Shown here: in pieces, positions 24,514 to 32,194 of the stretch | Layout: each line of letters opens with the position of its first letter | How positions within the stretch are numbered: position 1 is the stretch's first letter | Assembly (NCBI GenBank): GCA_016702305.1 | Contig: JADJEH010000001.1 | Span: 496,001-560,000 of the forward strand | Direction: 5' to 3' | Length of the DNA: 64,000 bases | Source: a bacterium | GTDB taxonomy: Bacteria > Electryoneota > RPQS01 | Notes under the pieces: model-generated | Database searches by the model: none | Told to the model about the DNA's origin: nothing | What the model saw: only the letters and a program-made list of their open reading frames with translations | Position numbers and translations under genes: made by a program

Positions 24514-25143
24514 ATGGCAAGAAACCGCGGTCCCACAGACAAGATTTGCCGCCGAGTCGGCGTGCAGCTCTATCTTAAGGGCCAACGCGTGCGCAATGGC
24601 AAGTCGGCGTTCGACAAAAAGGGCTACCCGCCCGGTATGCATGGTCGTAACCGTCGCCCAAAAATCTCCGAATACGGACGCCAACTGCTCGAAAAGCAGA
24701 AGATCCGCGAATCGTACGGCCTGCTCGAACGGCAGTTCCATCGCTTCTTCACCGTGGCGCAGCGTCAAAAAGGCGTCACCGGTGAAAACCTGATGGGCAT
24801 GCTCGAAAGCCGTCTCGATAACGTCGTCTACAGACTGGGCTTCGCTTCGACGCGCCGCCAGGCACGCCAGCTCGTTGTGCACTCGCACTTCACGGTCAAC
24901 GGCAAGAAGGTCAATATTCCGTCCTACATCCTGAAGGCGAACGACCGCGTTCGCGTCCGGGACCGCTCGCGCAAGATGGAGGTGATTCACGCGGCCATGC
25001 AGCTCGCCGCGCACGGCAAAACGATGCCGAATCTGGATGTCGATCGCGCTAAAATGGAAGGCGTGTTCCTCGGACCGCCCGCGCGCAACGACATTCCGTT
25101 CGAGGCCAACGAACAGTTGGTTGTCGAACTCTACTCGCGTTAA
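24514..25143 (+). CDS. rpsD: 30S ribosomal protein S4
   Basis: Primary 16S rRNA binder and alpha-operon autoregulator in E. coli, 209 residues. The S4 RNA-binding domain contains L-E-S-R-L-D-N-V-V-Y-R-L-G-F-A-S-T-R-R-Q-A-R-Q. No N-terminal zinc cysteine cluster is present (one Cys only), so it is the zinc-free type. It is followed by rpoA after 19 bases. Confidence 0.98.
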   Translation: MARNRGPTDKICRRVGVQLYLKGQRVRNGKSAFDKKGYPPGMHGRNRRPKISEYGRQLLEKQKIRESYGLLERQFHRFFTVAQRQKGVTGENLMGMLESRLDNVVYRLGFASTRRQARQLVVHSHFTVNGKKVNIPSYILKANDRVRVRDRSRKMEVIHAAMQLAAHGKTMPNLDVDRAKMEGVFLGPPARNDIPFEANEQLVVELYSR

Positions 25144-25162
25144 TTTCACCTCGAGGAGACCC

Positions 25163-26155
25163 ATGAACGGTTTGAACTTCCAAATGCCGGAAGCGGTGGA
25201 AATTGATGAATCAACCCATACCGATACCTATGGCAAATTCATCGTCCAACCCCTTGAACGCGGCTATGGAGTTACCATTGGCAACAGCCTTCGTCGGGTT
25301 CTGATCTCCAGCTTACAGGGTGCGGCGATCGTCTCCATCAAAGTGGATGGCGTACTGCACGAATTCTCGACCATGTCCGGCGTATCCGAAGACGTGACTG
25401 AGATGATCCTGAATCTGAAGGGGGTGCGCTTCAAGCTCCTCAACAAAAAGCCGGACAAAATCTACGTCCAGCTTAAAGGACCGAAGGAATTCACAGCCCG
25501 AGACTTGCAGATCGGAAACAATGATTTCGAGATTCTGAATCCCGACCATCTGATTGCCACGCTGAACAGCGACGCGGAACTGAAGATGGAATTGGCGATC
25601 AAAAAGGGCCGCGGCTACGTGCCCGCCGAAGAAAATCGTCCCGCAGACGCGCCTATCGGCACGATCCCGCTCGACGCGATCTATTCGCCGATCCGCAACG
25701 TTACCTACACCATCGAGAACACGCGCGTCGGACAGCGTACCGACTACGAAAAGCTGATTCTCGAAATCTGGACCGACGGATCGGTCACGCCGGAAGACGC
25801 GCTGTCCAACGCCGGCCGCATCCTCCGCGACCACATCGCCCTCTTCATCAGCTTCGATATGAAGCCTGAAAAGGAAGATGAAGAGGACATTGACGAAGAA
25901 ACTCTGCAAATTCGCAAACTGCTCCGCAAACCGGTCGAAGACCTGGAACTGTCGGTGCGCAGCGCGAACTGTTTGAAGGAAGCCAAGATTCGCACGATTG
26001 CCGATCTTGTGCGCCGCGACGAAAACGAAATGCTGAAGTTCAAAAATTTCGGCCGCAAGTCGCTGGTCGAACTGAATGAAATCTTGAAGGCTAAGGCACT
26101 GCATTTCGGTATGGACGTTGACAAGTATCTTTCCCCGGAACTCGATAAGAAATGA
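25163..26155 (+). CDS. rpoA: RNA polymerase alpha subunit
   Basis: Assembly scaffold of RNA polymerase and contact for UP elements and activators, 330 residues. The ATG at 25163 follows GAGGAG (25153-25158); the frame is open further upstream through rpsD, but that sequence is not alpha. The N-terminal domain has G-Y-G-V-T-I-G-N-S-L-R-R-V-L. The acidic linker E-K-E-D-E-E-D-I-D-E-E leads to the C-terminal domain (L-E-L-S-V-R-S-A-N-C-L-K; F-G-R-K-S-L-V-E-L). It overlaps rplQ by 4 bases. Confidence 0.98.
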   Translation: MNGLNFQMPEAVEIDESTHTDTYGKFIVQPLERGYGVTIGNSLRRVLISSLQGAAIVSIKVDGVLHEFSTMSGVSEDVTEMILNLKGVRFKLLNKKPDKIYVQLKGPKEFTARDLQIGNNDFEILNPDHLIATLNSDAELKMELAIKKGRGYVPAEENRPADAPIGTIPLDAIYSPIRNVTYTIENTRVGQRTDYEKLILEIWTDGSVTPEDALSNAGRILRDHIALFISFDMKPEKEDEEDIDEETLQIRKLLRKPVEDLELSVRSANCLKEAKIRTIADLVRRDENEMLKFKNFGRKSLVELNEILKAKALHFGMDVDKYLSPELDKK

Positions 26156-26616
26156 GACACCTTAATAAGGGACGGCAGCTTTCGCGCTCGTCCAGTCATA
26201 AGAAGGCGCTGCTTGGCAACCTCTCGCAGGAGCTGTTCGAGCACAAGCGCATCCAGACGACGCTGGGCAAGGCCAAAGAACTGCGCCCCTTCGCTGAAAA
26301 GCTGATTACCAAGGCCAAGGCTGGTTCGCTGGCAGCACGGCGCGATGTCGCCCGTTTCTGCTCGCGCAAATCCGCCATTGCCATGCTGTTTGACGATGTG
26401 GCTCAGAAGATGGCCGAGCGGCCCGGTGGTTACACGCGCATCATCAAACTCGGCTTGCGCCGCGGCGATGCCGCTCCGATGGCGATTATCGAATTGGTCG
26501 GCTATGAAGGTGCCGTCGTGACCTCGGCGTCTCCGGCCGCCGATGAAAAGAAGGCCGCCAAGAAGACCCCGGCCAAGAAGACTGCGGCCAAGAAGACCAA
26601 GAAGGCCGCCGCTTAA
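26152..26616 (+). CDS. rplQ: 50S ribosomal protein L17 with a basic tail
   Basis: Exit-region protein of the large subunit. The canonical domain (residues about 1-120) starts M-R-H-L-N-K-G-R-Q-L-S-R-S-S-S-H-K and has L-F-E-H-K-R-I-Q-T-T. A tail of about 30 residues made of A-A-K-K-type repeats ends the protein, like that of L22. It is the last gene of the run. Confidence 0.97.
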   Translation: MRHLNKGRQLSRSSSHKKALLGNLSQELFEHKRIQTTLGKAKELRPFAEKLITKAKAGSLAARRDVARFCSRKSAIAMLFDDVAQKMAERPGGYTRIIKLGLRRGDAAPMAIIELVGYEGAVVTSASPAADEKKAAKKTPAKKTAAKKTKKAAA

Positions 26617-26639
26617 GCCTCTCCTTCCGCTGAATTCAA

Positions 26640-26670
26640 GAGGCCGCTTGAGCAATCAGGCGGCTTCTTT
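26640..26670 (+). terminator. Terminator of the ribosomal operon
   Basis: A 12-bp stem (26640-26651 with 26656-26667, two wobble pairs) is capped by the GNRA tetraloop GCAA (26652-26655) and followed by TTT. The loop-proximal part GCYTGAGCAATCRGGCGGC recurs in the terminator at 28219. Confidence 0.75.
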
Positions 26671-26770
26671 GCGTTGGTAAATTCCCCATTTCCCGCACAA
26701 TGCGAGACTGACCCGGCGGCCAAACCCGAGTTTATTGCTGATTCGTGAGAGACCATTCAGCGGAAATTCC

Positions 26771-26799
26771 TTGATAAATGGGAAACGCTATGGTAAATT
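26771..26799 (+). promoter_or_regulatory. Promoter of the secreted protein gene at 26840
   Basis: TTGATA (26771-26776), a 17-base spacer and TAAATT (26794-26799). It lies about 40 bases upstream of the start codon and downstream of the ribosomal terminator. Confidence 0.6.
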
Positions 26800-26839
26800 G
26801 GTAGTAATGCCTGTGCTATTCCATACGGAGGGCCTACCG

Positions 26840-28198
26840 ATGCTGCGTTGTCTATTGATTTGTTCGCTACTGCTGGTAGCTGGGAATGCGTTCGCGGATT
26901 ATCAGTACGTGATCTATAATTCGACGGGCATGACAACCTGTCCTCCGGAGAGCGCGCCCTTGCCACTTGACTGCATGGGCATGATCTACTGGGATCAGAA
27001 CGAAAATGGACCGGACGCCGCCGACGCACCACCTCCGGTCGGTGCGTTGCCCGGCCAGTGCAACTTTAACACTTTCCCGTTGAACGGTGAAGCCGGCGGA
27101 TTTCCACCGCACGCCTTTCTCACCGATCCGATGTTCATCTACCATGGTTCATTCCCAGTCCCTGTTTTCTACGTTGTCTTTGAGTGCGCGGGCGTGCGTT
27201 TGACCTCCCGTACTTTCACGGGCAATGGTGCAATCATGGATGTTCAGCTTGACGACGCATGGACCTGTGAGGCGATCGTGGACACCTGCCTGCATGCGGT
27301 TGAATTGTATCTGTGGGATATTCCGTCCCTGCCCGAAGACCATCGCCGTATTGTGTACACGGACTGCATTTGGCTTTGCGCTGGTGTGCCGGTAACCATG
27401 CATGTCGCCGGGCTGGATGATTTGTGGGGCGTGCGCCATGCCTATGCGACGATTGCTGCCGGATGCGGCGGCGAGACCGCCTGTAATTCCAATGTCGTTT
27501 CCCCGGCGGCCAGCCCGCTGTGGGAAAACGGCCAGACGACAGTTGATTTTACTGAATTCTGGCAAGGCACTTCGTTTACATTGAATTCTCCCGTAGCCGG
27601 CTGGGCCTGCTTGTACGTGGATATCTTCCTGCCCGTCGAGCAAGGCAGCATTGATGCCGTGGCCGGTGACGGCCGCGTTACGTTGAACTGGAACACCCTT
27701 TCGGAAACGGGCGTGGACCGCTTTGAAGTGCTGCGCAAGACTGTGACTTCCGAATATGAAGTCATCGGATCAATTCCGGCGGAGAACAATGCCGCGGGTT
27801 CGCACTACTCGTTCTTAGATGAGCAAGCCATCAACGATGTAAGCTATGCGTACACGCTCTCGGTCGTCAACCTCGACGGCTCGCGGCAGGAGTGGGGAGT
27901 GGAAGTCAACGCGACGCCGCGCGCCAATATCGTCAGCCAGTTCGCGTTACATCAGAACTATCCCAATCCGTTCAATCCCGAAACACAAATCGAGTTTGAT
28001 CTGGCTGCCAGCGAACACGTCACGCTGACCGTGTTCAACACCAGCGGCCAGACGGTCACGGAGCTCGTCAACGGAACCCTCGAGACCGGTGCGCACACCG
28101 TCAACTTCAACGGATCAGTGCTGTCCGCCGGAGTCTATTTTTACAGACTTCAGGCCGGAAGTTTCACGGAAACCAGAAAGATGCTGCTGCTGAAATAG
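26840..28198 (+). CDS. Secreted protein with FnIII-like and C-terminal sorting domain
   Basis: The start at 26840 is preceded by GGAGGG (26827-26832) and gives a clean signal peptide (M-L-R-C-L-L-I-C-S-L-L-L-V-A-G-N-A-F-A), with cleavage expected before D20. The frame is open further upstream, but that part lacks any such features. The middle is Cys-rich with no recognised fold. Residues about 270-365 look like a fibronectin type III domain (V-T-L-N-W-N-T-L-S-E-T-G-V-D-R-F-E-V-L). The last 80 residues (Q-N-Y-P-N-P-F-N-P ... G-V-Y-F-Y-R-L) match the FlgD-like / type IX secretion type A sorting domain. The protein is probably exported and surface-attached. The specific role is unknown. Confidence 0.8.
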   Translation: MLRCLLICSLLLVAGNAFADYQYVIYNSTGMTTCPPESAPLPLDCMGMIYWDQNENGPDAADAPPPVGALPGQCNFNTFPLNGEAGGFPPHAFLTDPMFIYHGSFPVPVFYVVFECAGVRLTSRTFTGNGAIMDVQLDDAWTCEAIVDTCLHAVELYLWDIPSLPEDHRRIVYTDCIWLCAGVPVTMHVAGLDDLWGVRHAYATIAAGCGGETACNSNVVSPAASPLWENGQTTVDFTEFWQGTSFTLNSPVAGWACLYVDIFLPVEQGSIDAVAGDGRVTLNWNTLSETGVDRFEVLRKTVTSEYEVIGSIPAENNAAGSHYSFLDEQAINDVSYAYTLSVVNLDGSRQEWGVEVNATPRANIVSQFALHQNYPNPFNPETQIEFDLAASEHVTLTVFNTSGQTVTELVNGTLETGAHTVNFNGSVLSAGVYFYRLQAGSFTETRKMLLLK

Positions 28199-28218
28199 CG
28201 CATTCATCGCTGTAATGA

Positions 28219-28252
28219 ACAAAAGCCGCTCGAGCAATCGGGCGGCTTTTGT
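28219..28252. terminator. Bidirectional terminator between convergent genes
   Basis: A 15-bp stem with one wobble pair (ACAAAAGCCGCTCGA, 28219-28233; TCGGGCGGCTTTTGT, 28238-28252) is capped by GCAA. The A- and T-rich ends let it work on either strand, which suits its place between the plus-strand gene ending at 28198 and the minus-strand gene ending at 28274. Confidence 0.8.
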
Positions 28253-28273
28253 GTTACGGGAATCGAGTGGCGC

Positions 28274-29778
28274 TTACTTCAACATAATCATGCCAATCGT
28301 CTCTGCCTGTGTTGCGGTGACGAGATGGCAATAGTAGGCGCCGCTCGCAAGACCTGCGCCGTCGAATCGCACCGTATGCTCACCTGCGGATTGAACGCCG
28401 TCGAGAAGTGTGGCAACCTGTCGTCCTAACGCGTCAAACACGGATAGCGTGACGTGCGCCGCGGACGGCAGTTCGTACGTGATCAATGTCGTAGCGTTAA
28501 ACGGATTCGGGAAATTCTGGCTGAGCGCCCTATCCTCTATCATTGCGGCTGGACGCTGGCGCACTGTGTTCGGCGTCCGGCCGCGAAAGCAGCGTACGTC
28601 GGTGCCTGTGCCGCACACGATCATATGCCCGAATTGACCGATCGCCGGATTGCCGATATTTACATTGGGTATCTCTTCGTCCCAGAGAAACTGGAGATTA
28701 GCGTCAAACGACAAGAGCTTTCCCTGCGAAAATCCGCCGTTCGTCAGAAACACGACGCCCGCCGTGTCAATGGCCATGCGCGGCTGATAGAAGTCGGATT
28801 CGATGACTTGTGATGAATCCAGCGTTGCACCCGTGAGCGGATTGAGCCTGAGCACACGGAACTCACGCGAATAGCTGTAGACGCTGCCGTCAGGACCGAT
28901 ACCCAGTGTCCCGAACGGCACAAAACCAAGTGGAACGCGCCAAAGATCTTGAAAGGACGTGCCATTGTCCTGCAGCGCGACGAGCGAATCTGAAACCACG
29001 TTGTTCTGTGTGCGCGGCGCGTAGATTGTTCCGTTAGGACCAATTAGCAGGCTCAACTGTTGAATGAAACCGCCGCCGATACCGCGGCTGGAATAGAGTC
29101 TTGCACCGCTCGTCAGATCAAAGGCCGTCACCTTCGGGCCCTGCGGTGAGGCTTCCCATAGGTAGGCCCGCTCGCCAAACACCGCCGCTTCGCTGCCCCC
29201 TGAGGTGGGGCTGGTGCGGGCGCTGCGCCACACGCGCGATCCGTTCGTCGCGTCAACCCGCGGATCGCGCTGAAGCCGCCGACAATCAAATCACCGTTGT
29301 CCGCAAACGCCGGGCTTTCGGTCGAGCTGTCGTCGAGTGAATCTTCCGATTGCCAGAGAAACTCGCCCGTTTGTGCGTCGAGCGCATAGTAGTAAGAGTA
29401 GTTCGTATTCCCCGAGCGGCTGGCATAGACGCGCCCGTCGCGAATCGCCAGCACGCGGCTGCGCCAATCCGTCGCCGGGAAATCCACTGGCAGTTCAGCC
29501 GTCCACAGCGTGTCGCCCGTTTCCAAATCGTGCGCGACCATCAGCGTCCCGTGCAGCGGATCCACGATATTGAACGTGCGCGACATCACCGCAATATTGC
29601 CTTCAATCACCGCCGGCTGCGCGAACTGCGACGGCAGACTTTCATTCCATAAAATCTGACTGCCATCCGGCCCGAATTCGCTGGTCATGCCGTTACGCTG
29701 CGGATTGCCGCCCGTACCCGCATTCCAATCAGCAGCCCAAAGCAGAGCAGGGAAGAGGAGAAGAAGAAGGAGACGCAT
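28274..29778 (-). pseudogene. Secreted beta-propeller protein with sorting domain, frameshifted
   Basis: Two overlapping minus-strand frames form one protein. The upstream part starts at 29778 with a signal peptide (M-R-L-L-L-L-L-L-F-P-A-L-L-W-A) and continues with PQQ/quinoprotein-like strands (A-H-D-L-E-T-G-D-T-L-W; A-L-D-A-Q-T-G-E-F-L-W). Near 29262-29275 the frame must change by one base: inserting one base joins G-G-F-S-A to D-P-R-V-D-A-T-N-G-S-R-V-W-R. The downstream part finishes the propeller and ends with an N-F-P-N-P-F-N-A sorting domain. Either the gene is recently inactivated or the base is a sequence error. No SD is seen; a heptad repeat precedes the start. Confidence 0.75.
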
Positions 29779-29782
29779 GGGA

Positions 29783-29817
29783 GAAATAGAAAATAGAAAA
29801 TGGAAATAGGAAGGAGG
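29783..29817. repeat. Heptanucleotide tandem repeat, five units
   Basis: Plus-strand units GAAATAG, AAAATAG, AAAATGG, AAATAGG, AAGGAGG lie end to end from 29783. On the coding (minus) strand they form a pyrimidine-rich run of the type CTATTTT ending 4 bases before the start codon of the gene at 29778. Confidence 0.7.
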
Positions 29818-30104
29818 AAACGTGTTACAAAAGAACCATGCCATCATCTCACATCTGAGGGGAACCCGCAGCGGTTGCCGCCGTGGGGAACTCAAACGAA
29901 ACATTTCCCACAAAGTTCGTCCACGTCGGGTCCCAAACGAACCCGGATCTCCCCAACAACAAAACCGCGAACCCCACCCGCTTCAGAAGTCTGAATCCAG
30001 ATAGAATTCGCGTTGACATGTTCGTGGACTCCAGGCGGGGCGGCAGGGTGGATCGGCTTGCGAGAAGGTAGCGACCGCCAACCGAATTGTCAAGCCGCTA
30101 CCCC
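29818..30104. other. Intergenic stretch without a recognised gene
   Basis: Lies between the divergent genes at 29778 (minus) and 30217 (plus). Short open frames here show no family similarity, signal peptide or start context. No convincing minus-strand promoter was found; the plus-strand promoter begins at 30105. Confidence 0.5.
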
Positions 30105-30133
30105 TTGACTTTTCCCCTCTGATGTCGTATCTT
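30105..30133 (+). promoter_or_regulatory. Promoter of the dinB mini-operon
   Basis: TTGACT (30105-30110), a 17-base spacer and TATCTT (30128-30133). The expected start site is near 30140, right at the edge of the LexA-type palindrome. Confidence 0.75.
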
Positions 30134-30140
30134 ATCCCCT

Positions 30141-30152
30141 GAACAGACGTTC
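30141..30152. promoter_or_regulatory. LexA-type SOS box 1
   Basis: GAACAGACGTTC fits GAAC-N4-GTTC, the core of the LexA box known from Firmicutes and several other phyla. It lies 8 bases after the -10, so bound LexA would block the start of transcription. Its placement before dinB supports the assignment. Confidence 0.7.
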
Positions 30153-30196
30153 ATCTCCGGCCTTCCCTTGCGCCGGATTTCTTTGACGGGTCATTT

Positions 30197-30208
30197 GAAC
30201 AGATGTTT
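30197..30208. promoter_or_regulatory. LexA-type SOS box 2, one mismatch
   Basis: GAACAGATGTTT differs from GAAC-N4-GTTC at the last base. It begins 56 bases after box 1 and ends 8 bases before the ATG at 30217, so LexA could bind cooperatively. Confidence 0.5.
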
Positions 30209-30216
30209 AGATAATC

Positions 30217-30471
30217 ATGAGTGATACCGAACTACTTGATCCCATAGAAGTTATCGCGCTGTTCCAGCACGGTAAGTTGACCCCGATCAAGTTCCGCTGG
30301 CGCGAACGGGTGTACCGGGTGTTCCGGGTCAATGGCACGTGGAAGCAAAAAGACGGTACCGCAATGTACCACTTTTTCTCCGTCCACTGTGACGGGCCGG
30401 AGGTCTATGAACTCTCCTTCAACAACGAATCCCAGGCCTGGCGCATGGAGCGAATGCGACTCGGAGCGTGA
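30217..30471 (+). CDS. DUF6504-like small protein upstream of dinB
   Basis: 84 residues, no signal peptide or membrane segment. The pattern P-I-K-F-R-W-R-E-R-V-Y-R-V-F-R-V-N-G-T-W followed by Y-E-L and W-R-M-E-R resembles DUF6504, small proteins often encoded beside Y-family or mutagenesis polymerases. It is the first gene after the LexA boxes and 110 bases ahead of dinB, so a role in translesion synthesis is inferred. There is no SD; the start is the ATG just after SOS box 2. Confidence 0.75.
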   Translation: MSDTELLDPIEVIALFQHGKLTPIKFRWRERVYRVFRVNGTWKQKDGTAMYHFFSVHCDGPEVYELSFNNESQAWRMERMRLGA

Positions 30472-30543
30472 GGGCGGAGGGGATGGGGGATGAATCAGTA
30501 GCCTTTCCGCCGTTTCCATTTTGAACTTTTCTATTTCCGTATT

Positions 30544-30578
30544 CTGACTTTTGACTTCTGATTTTTGACTTCTGATTT
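30544..30578. repeat. Heptanucleotide tandem repeat before dinB, five units
   Basis: CTGACTT, TTGACTT, CTGATTT, TTGACTT, CTGATTT follow each other without gaps and end 3 bases before the dinB ATG. There is no SD between the repeat and the start codon. Confidence 0.8.
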
Positions 30579-30581
30579 CGT

Positions 30582-31832
30582 ATGAGCAAAACCCTCTTCC
30601 ACCTCGACCTTGACCAATTCTTTGCGGCCGTTGAGATTCGCGACAATCCGAATCTGCGCGGCAAGCCACTGCTTGTCGGCGGATCCCCCGGCGGGCGCGG
30701 TGTGGTCACGACGGCGTCCTACGAGGCGCGTAAATTCGGCGTGCGCTCAGGGATGCCCATGCACGAGGCGCTGCAGAAGTGTCCGCAGGCCGTCTGCGTG
30801 CGCTCAGATACCGGGCGCTACGTGGATGCGTCGCGCCGCGTGCGCGAGATTCTGGTGGACTATACGGACCGCGTGGAATTTATCTCGATTGACGAGGCCG
30901 CGCTCGACGTGAGTGATGTGGTCTGGCAATGGCCCAGTGTCAAAGCGCTGGCCGATGAAATTCAAGAGCGCATCGAGCATGAGGTGGGTATTACCGCTTC
31001 CATTGGTGCGGCCGCCTCGCGCTGCGTCGCCAAGCTCGCCAGCGGCATGCACAAGCCGCGCGGCTTTACCCACATTCCACCCTCGAAAATCGCCGAGATC
31101 ATGGGACCCTTGCCCATAGAAGAAATGAACGGCATCGGCCCGGCCACGAGTCACGTCTTGCACGGGCTCGGCATTCGCACGCTGAATGACTTAGCAATTT
31201 ACCCGACGGATATCTTGCGCAACAAGCTCGGCGTGCGCGGACCTGAATTGCAATTGCTCGCGCGCGGCGGCGGCAAGAATACCGTCTTGCGGGCCGAGGA
31301 CCTGCCGCCCGAGAAATCCATGAGCCACGAGACGACGTTCCACGAGGACCAAACGTCCGGCGATGCCATTCTGGGGCGGATGATGCTGTTGTGCGAGAAG
31401 GTAGCGCGCCGACTGCGCAATGCGCGGTTGACCGGGCGCGTAGTGACCGTCAAGGTGCGCTACAAGGGCTTCGAGACGCATCATCAGCAGCGAAAGCTCG
31501 CGCGCTTCGTGCATCTGGACACGGATATTTTCGTCGCGGCCAAGCTGATCTTCGAGCAGATCTACGATCCAACGCGGCCCGTACGGTTAATTGGTGTGGA
31601 CATTTCGGATTTGGTGCCGATGGGACGGGTGCTGCAGGAGGAGCTGTTCGCGCCGCGGCAGGACCGCGATGCGCTGACGCACGCCTGTGACGATATCAAG
31701 GAGCGCTTCGGCGCCAACCTGATCGGTTATGCGGGACACATGACCGGACCCAAGGATCGCTATCATTCGGCTCGGCGGGGCCGCGAGTTTGGTTCGATTT
31801 CCTTTCGCTATCCCGGCATGAACGGCCGATAG
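30582..31832 (+). CDS. dinB: DNA polymerase IV (Y family)
   Basis: Error-prone translesion polymerase, 416 residues. The catalytic carboxylates are D9 (H-L-D-L-D-Q-F-F) and D104-E105 (S-I-D-E-A). The palm, the fingers (Y-E-A-R-K-F-G-V-R-S-G-M-P), the thumb HhH (G-I-G-P-A-T) and the little-finger domain (S-H-E-T-T-F) are in order. A clear beta-clamp-binding motif at the C-terminus was not recognised. Expression is probably SOS-controlled through the LexA boxes at 30141 and 30197. Confidence 0.95.
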   Translation: MSKTLFHLDLDQFFAAVEIRDNPNLRGKPLLVGGSPGGRGVVTTASYEARKFGVRSGMPMHEALQKCPQAVCVRSDTGRYVDASRRVREILVDYTDRVEFISIDEAALDVSDVVWQWPSVKALADEIQERIEHEVGITASIGAAASRCVAKLASGMHKPRGFTHIPPSKIAEIMGPLPIEEMNGIGPATSHVLHGLGIRTLNDLAIYPTDILRNKLGVRGPELQLLARGGGKNTVLRAEDLPPEKSMSHETTFHEDQTSGDAILGRMMLLCEKVARRLRNARLTGRVVTVKVRYKGFETHHQQRKLARFVHLDTDIFVAAKLIFEQIYDPTRPVRLIGVDISDLVPMGRVLQEELFAPRQDRDALTHACDDIKERFGANLIGYAGHMTGPKDRYHSARRGREFGSISFRYPGMNGR

Positions 31833-31917
31833 CGGGGGAGAAGCTTTCGTTCGAGAACAGGATGAAATGCGGCCTGGGTGTATTGCTTGGAGGTACTCCC
31901 GGGCCGCGACCAAATTC

Positions 31918-31950
31918 AAAACTCCCGGTGTGCGGCACCGGGAGTTTTTT
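31918..31950 (+). terminator. Terminator after dinB
   Basis: A perfect 13-bp stem (AAAACTCCCGGTG, 31918-31930; CACCGGGAGTTTT, 31936-31948) with a 5-base loop continues into a run of six T. It lies 85 bases after the dinB stop. Confidence 0.85.
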
Positions 31951-32131
31951 GTTCGAAAGCACACGGCATACTCGGCGCAGTGCAACGGGCTTATGTAGCG
32001 GATGGCCATCTGCCCGCATTGGACCGAAGCCAGATAATACTCGTACGGTTCATTGCGCCAATTCAACGAAATCTATTTTAAGATAATATTAATCAACATA
32101 TTATAAAACATATCTTTCGCGCTCGCAATTC
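31951..32131. other. AT-rich intergenic stretch
   Basis: No gene is seen. From about 32080 the sequence becomes strongly A/T-rich (TTTTAAGATAATATTAATC), which could be an UP-element-like region for the promoter at 32132. Confidence 0.45.
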
Positions 32132-32160
32132 TTGACCAGTGGTCAGTTCGGCCTTATATT
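32132..32160 (+). promoter_or_regulatory. Promoter with overlapping palindrome for the gene at 32195
   Basis: TTGACC (32132-32137), a 17-base spacer and TATATT (32155-32160). The -35 is embedded in the perfect inverted repeat TGACCA-G-TGGTCA (32133-32145), a plausible operator. Confidence 0.7.
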
Positions 32161-32194
32161 ATAGGATAAATAATTCTGGGAATTGGGGGTCACT

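Noticed and set aside
25037..25162. Extension of rpoA into rpsD
   Set aside because: The sequence is rpsD in another frame; the ATG at 25163 has a good SD and the family start.
29262..29275. Programmed ribosomal frameshift in the propeller gene
   Set aside because: No slippery heptamer or downstream pseudoknot is evident; a missing base is a simpler explanation.
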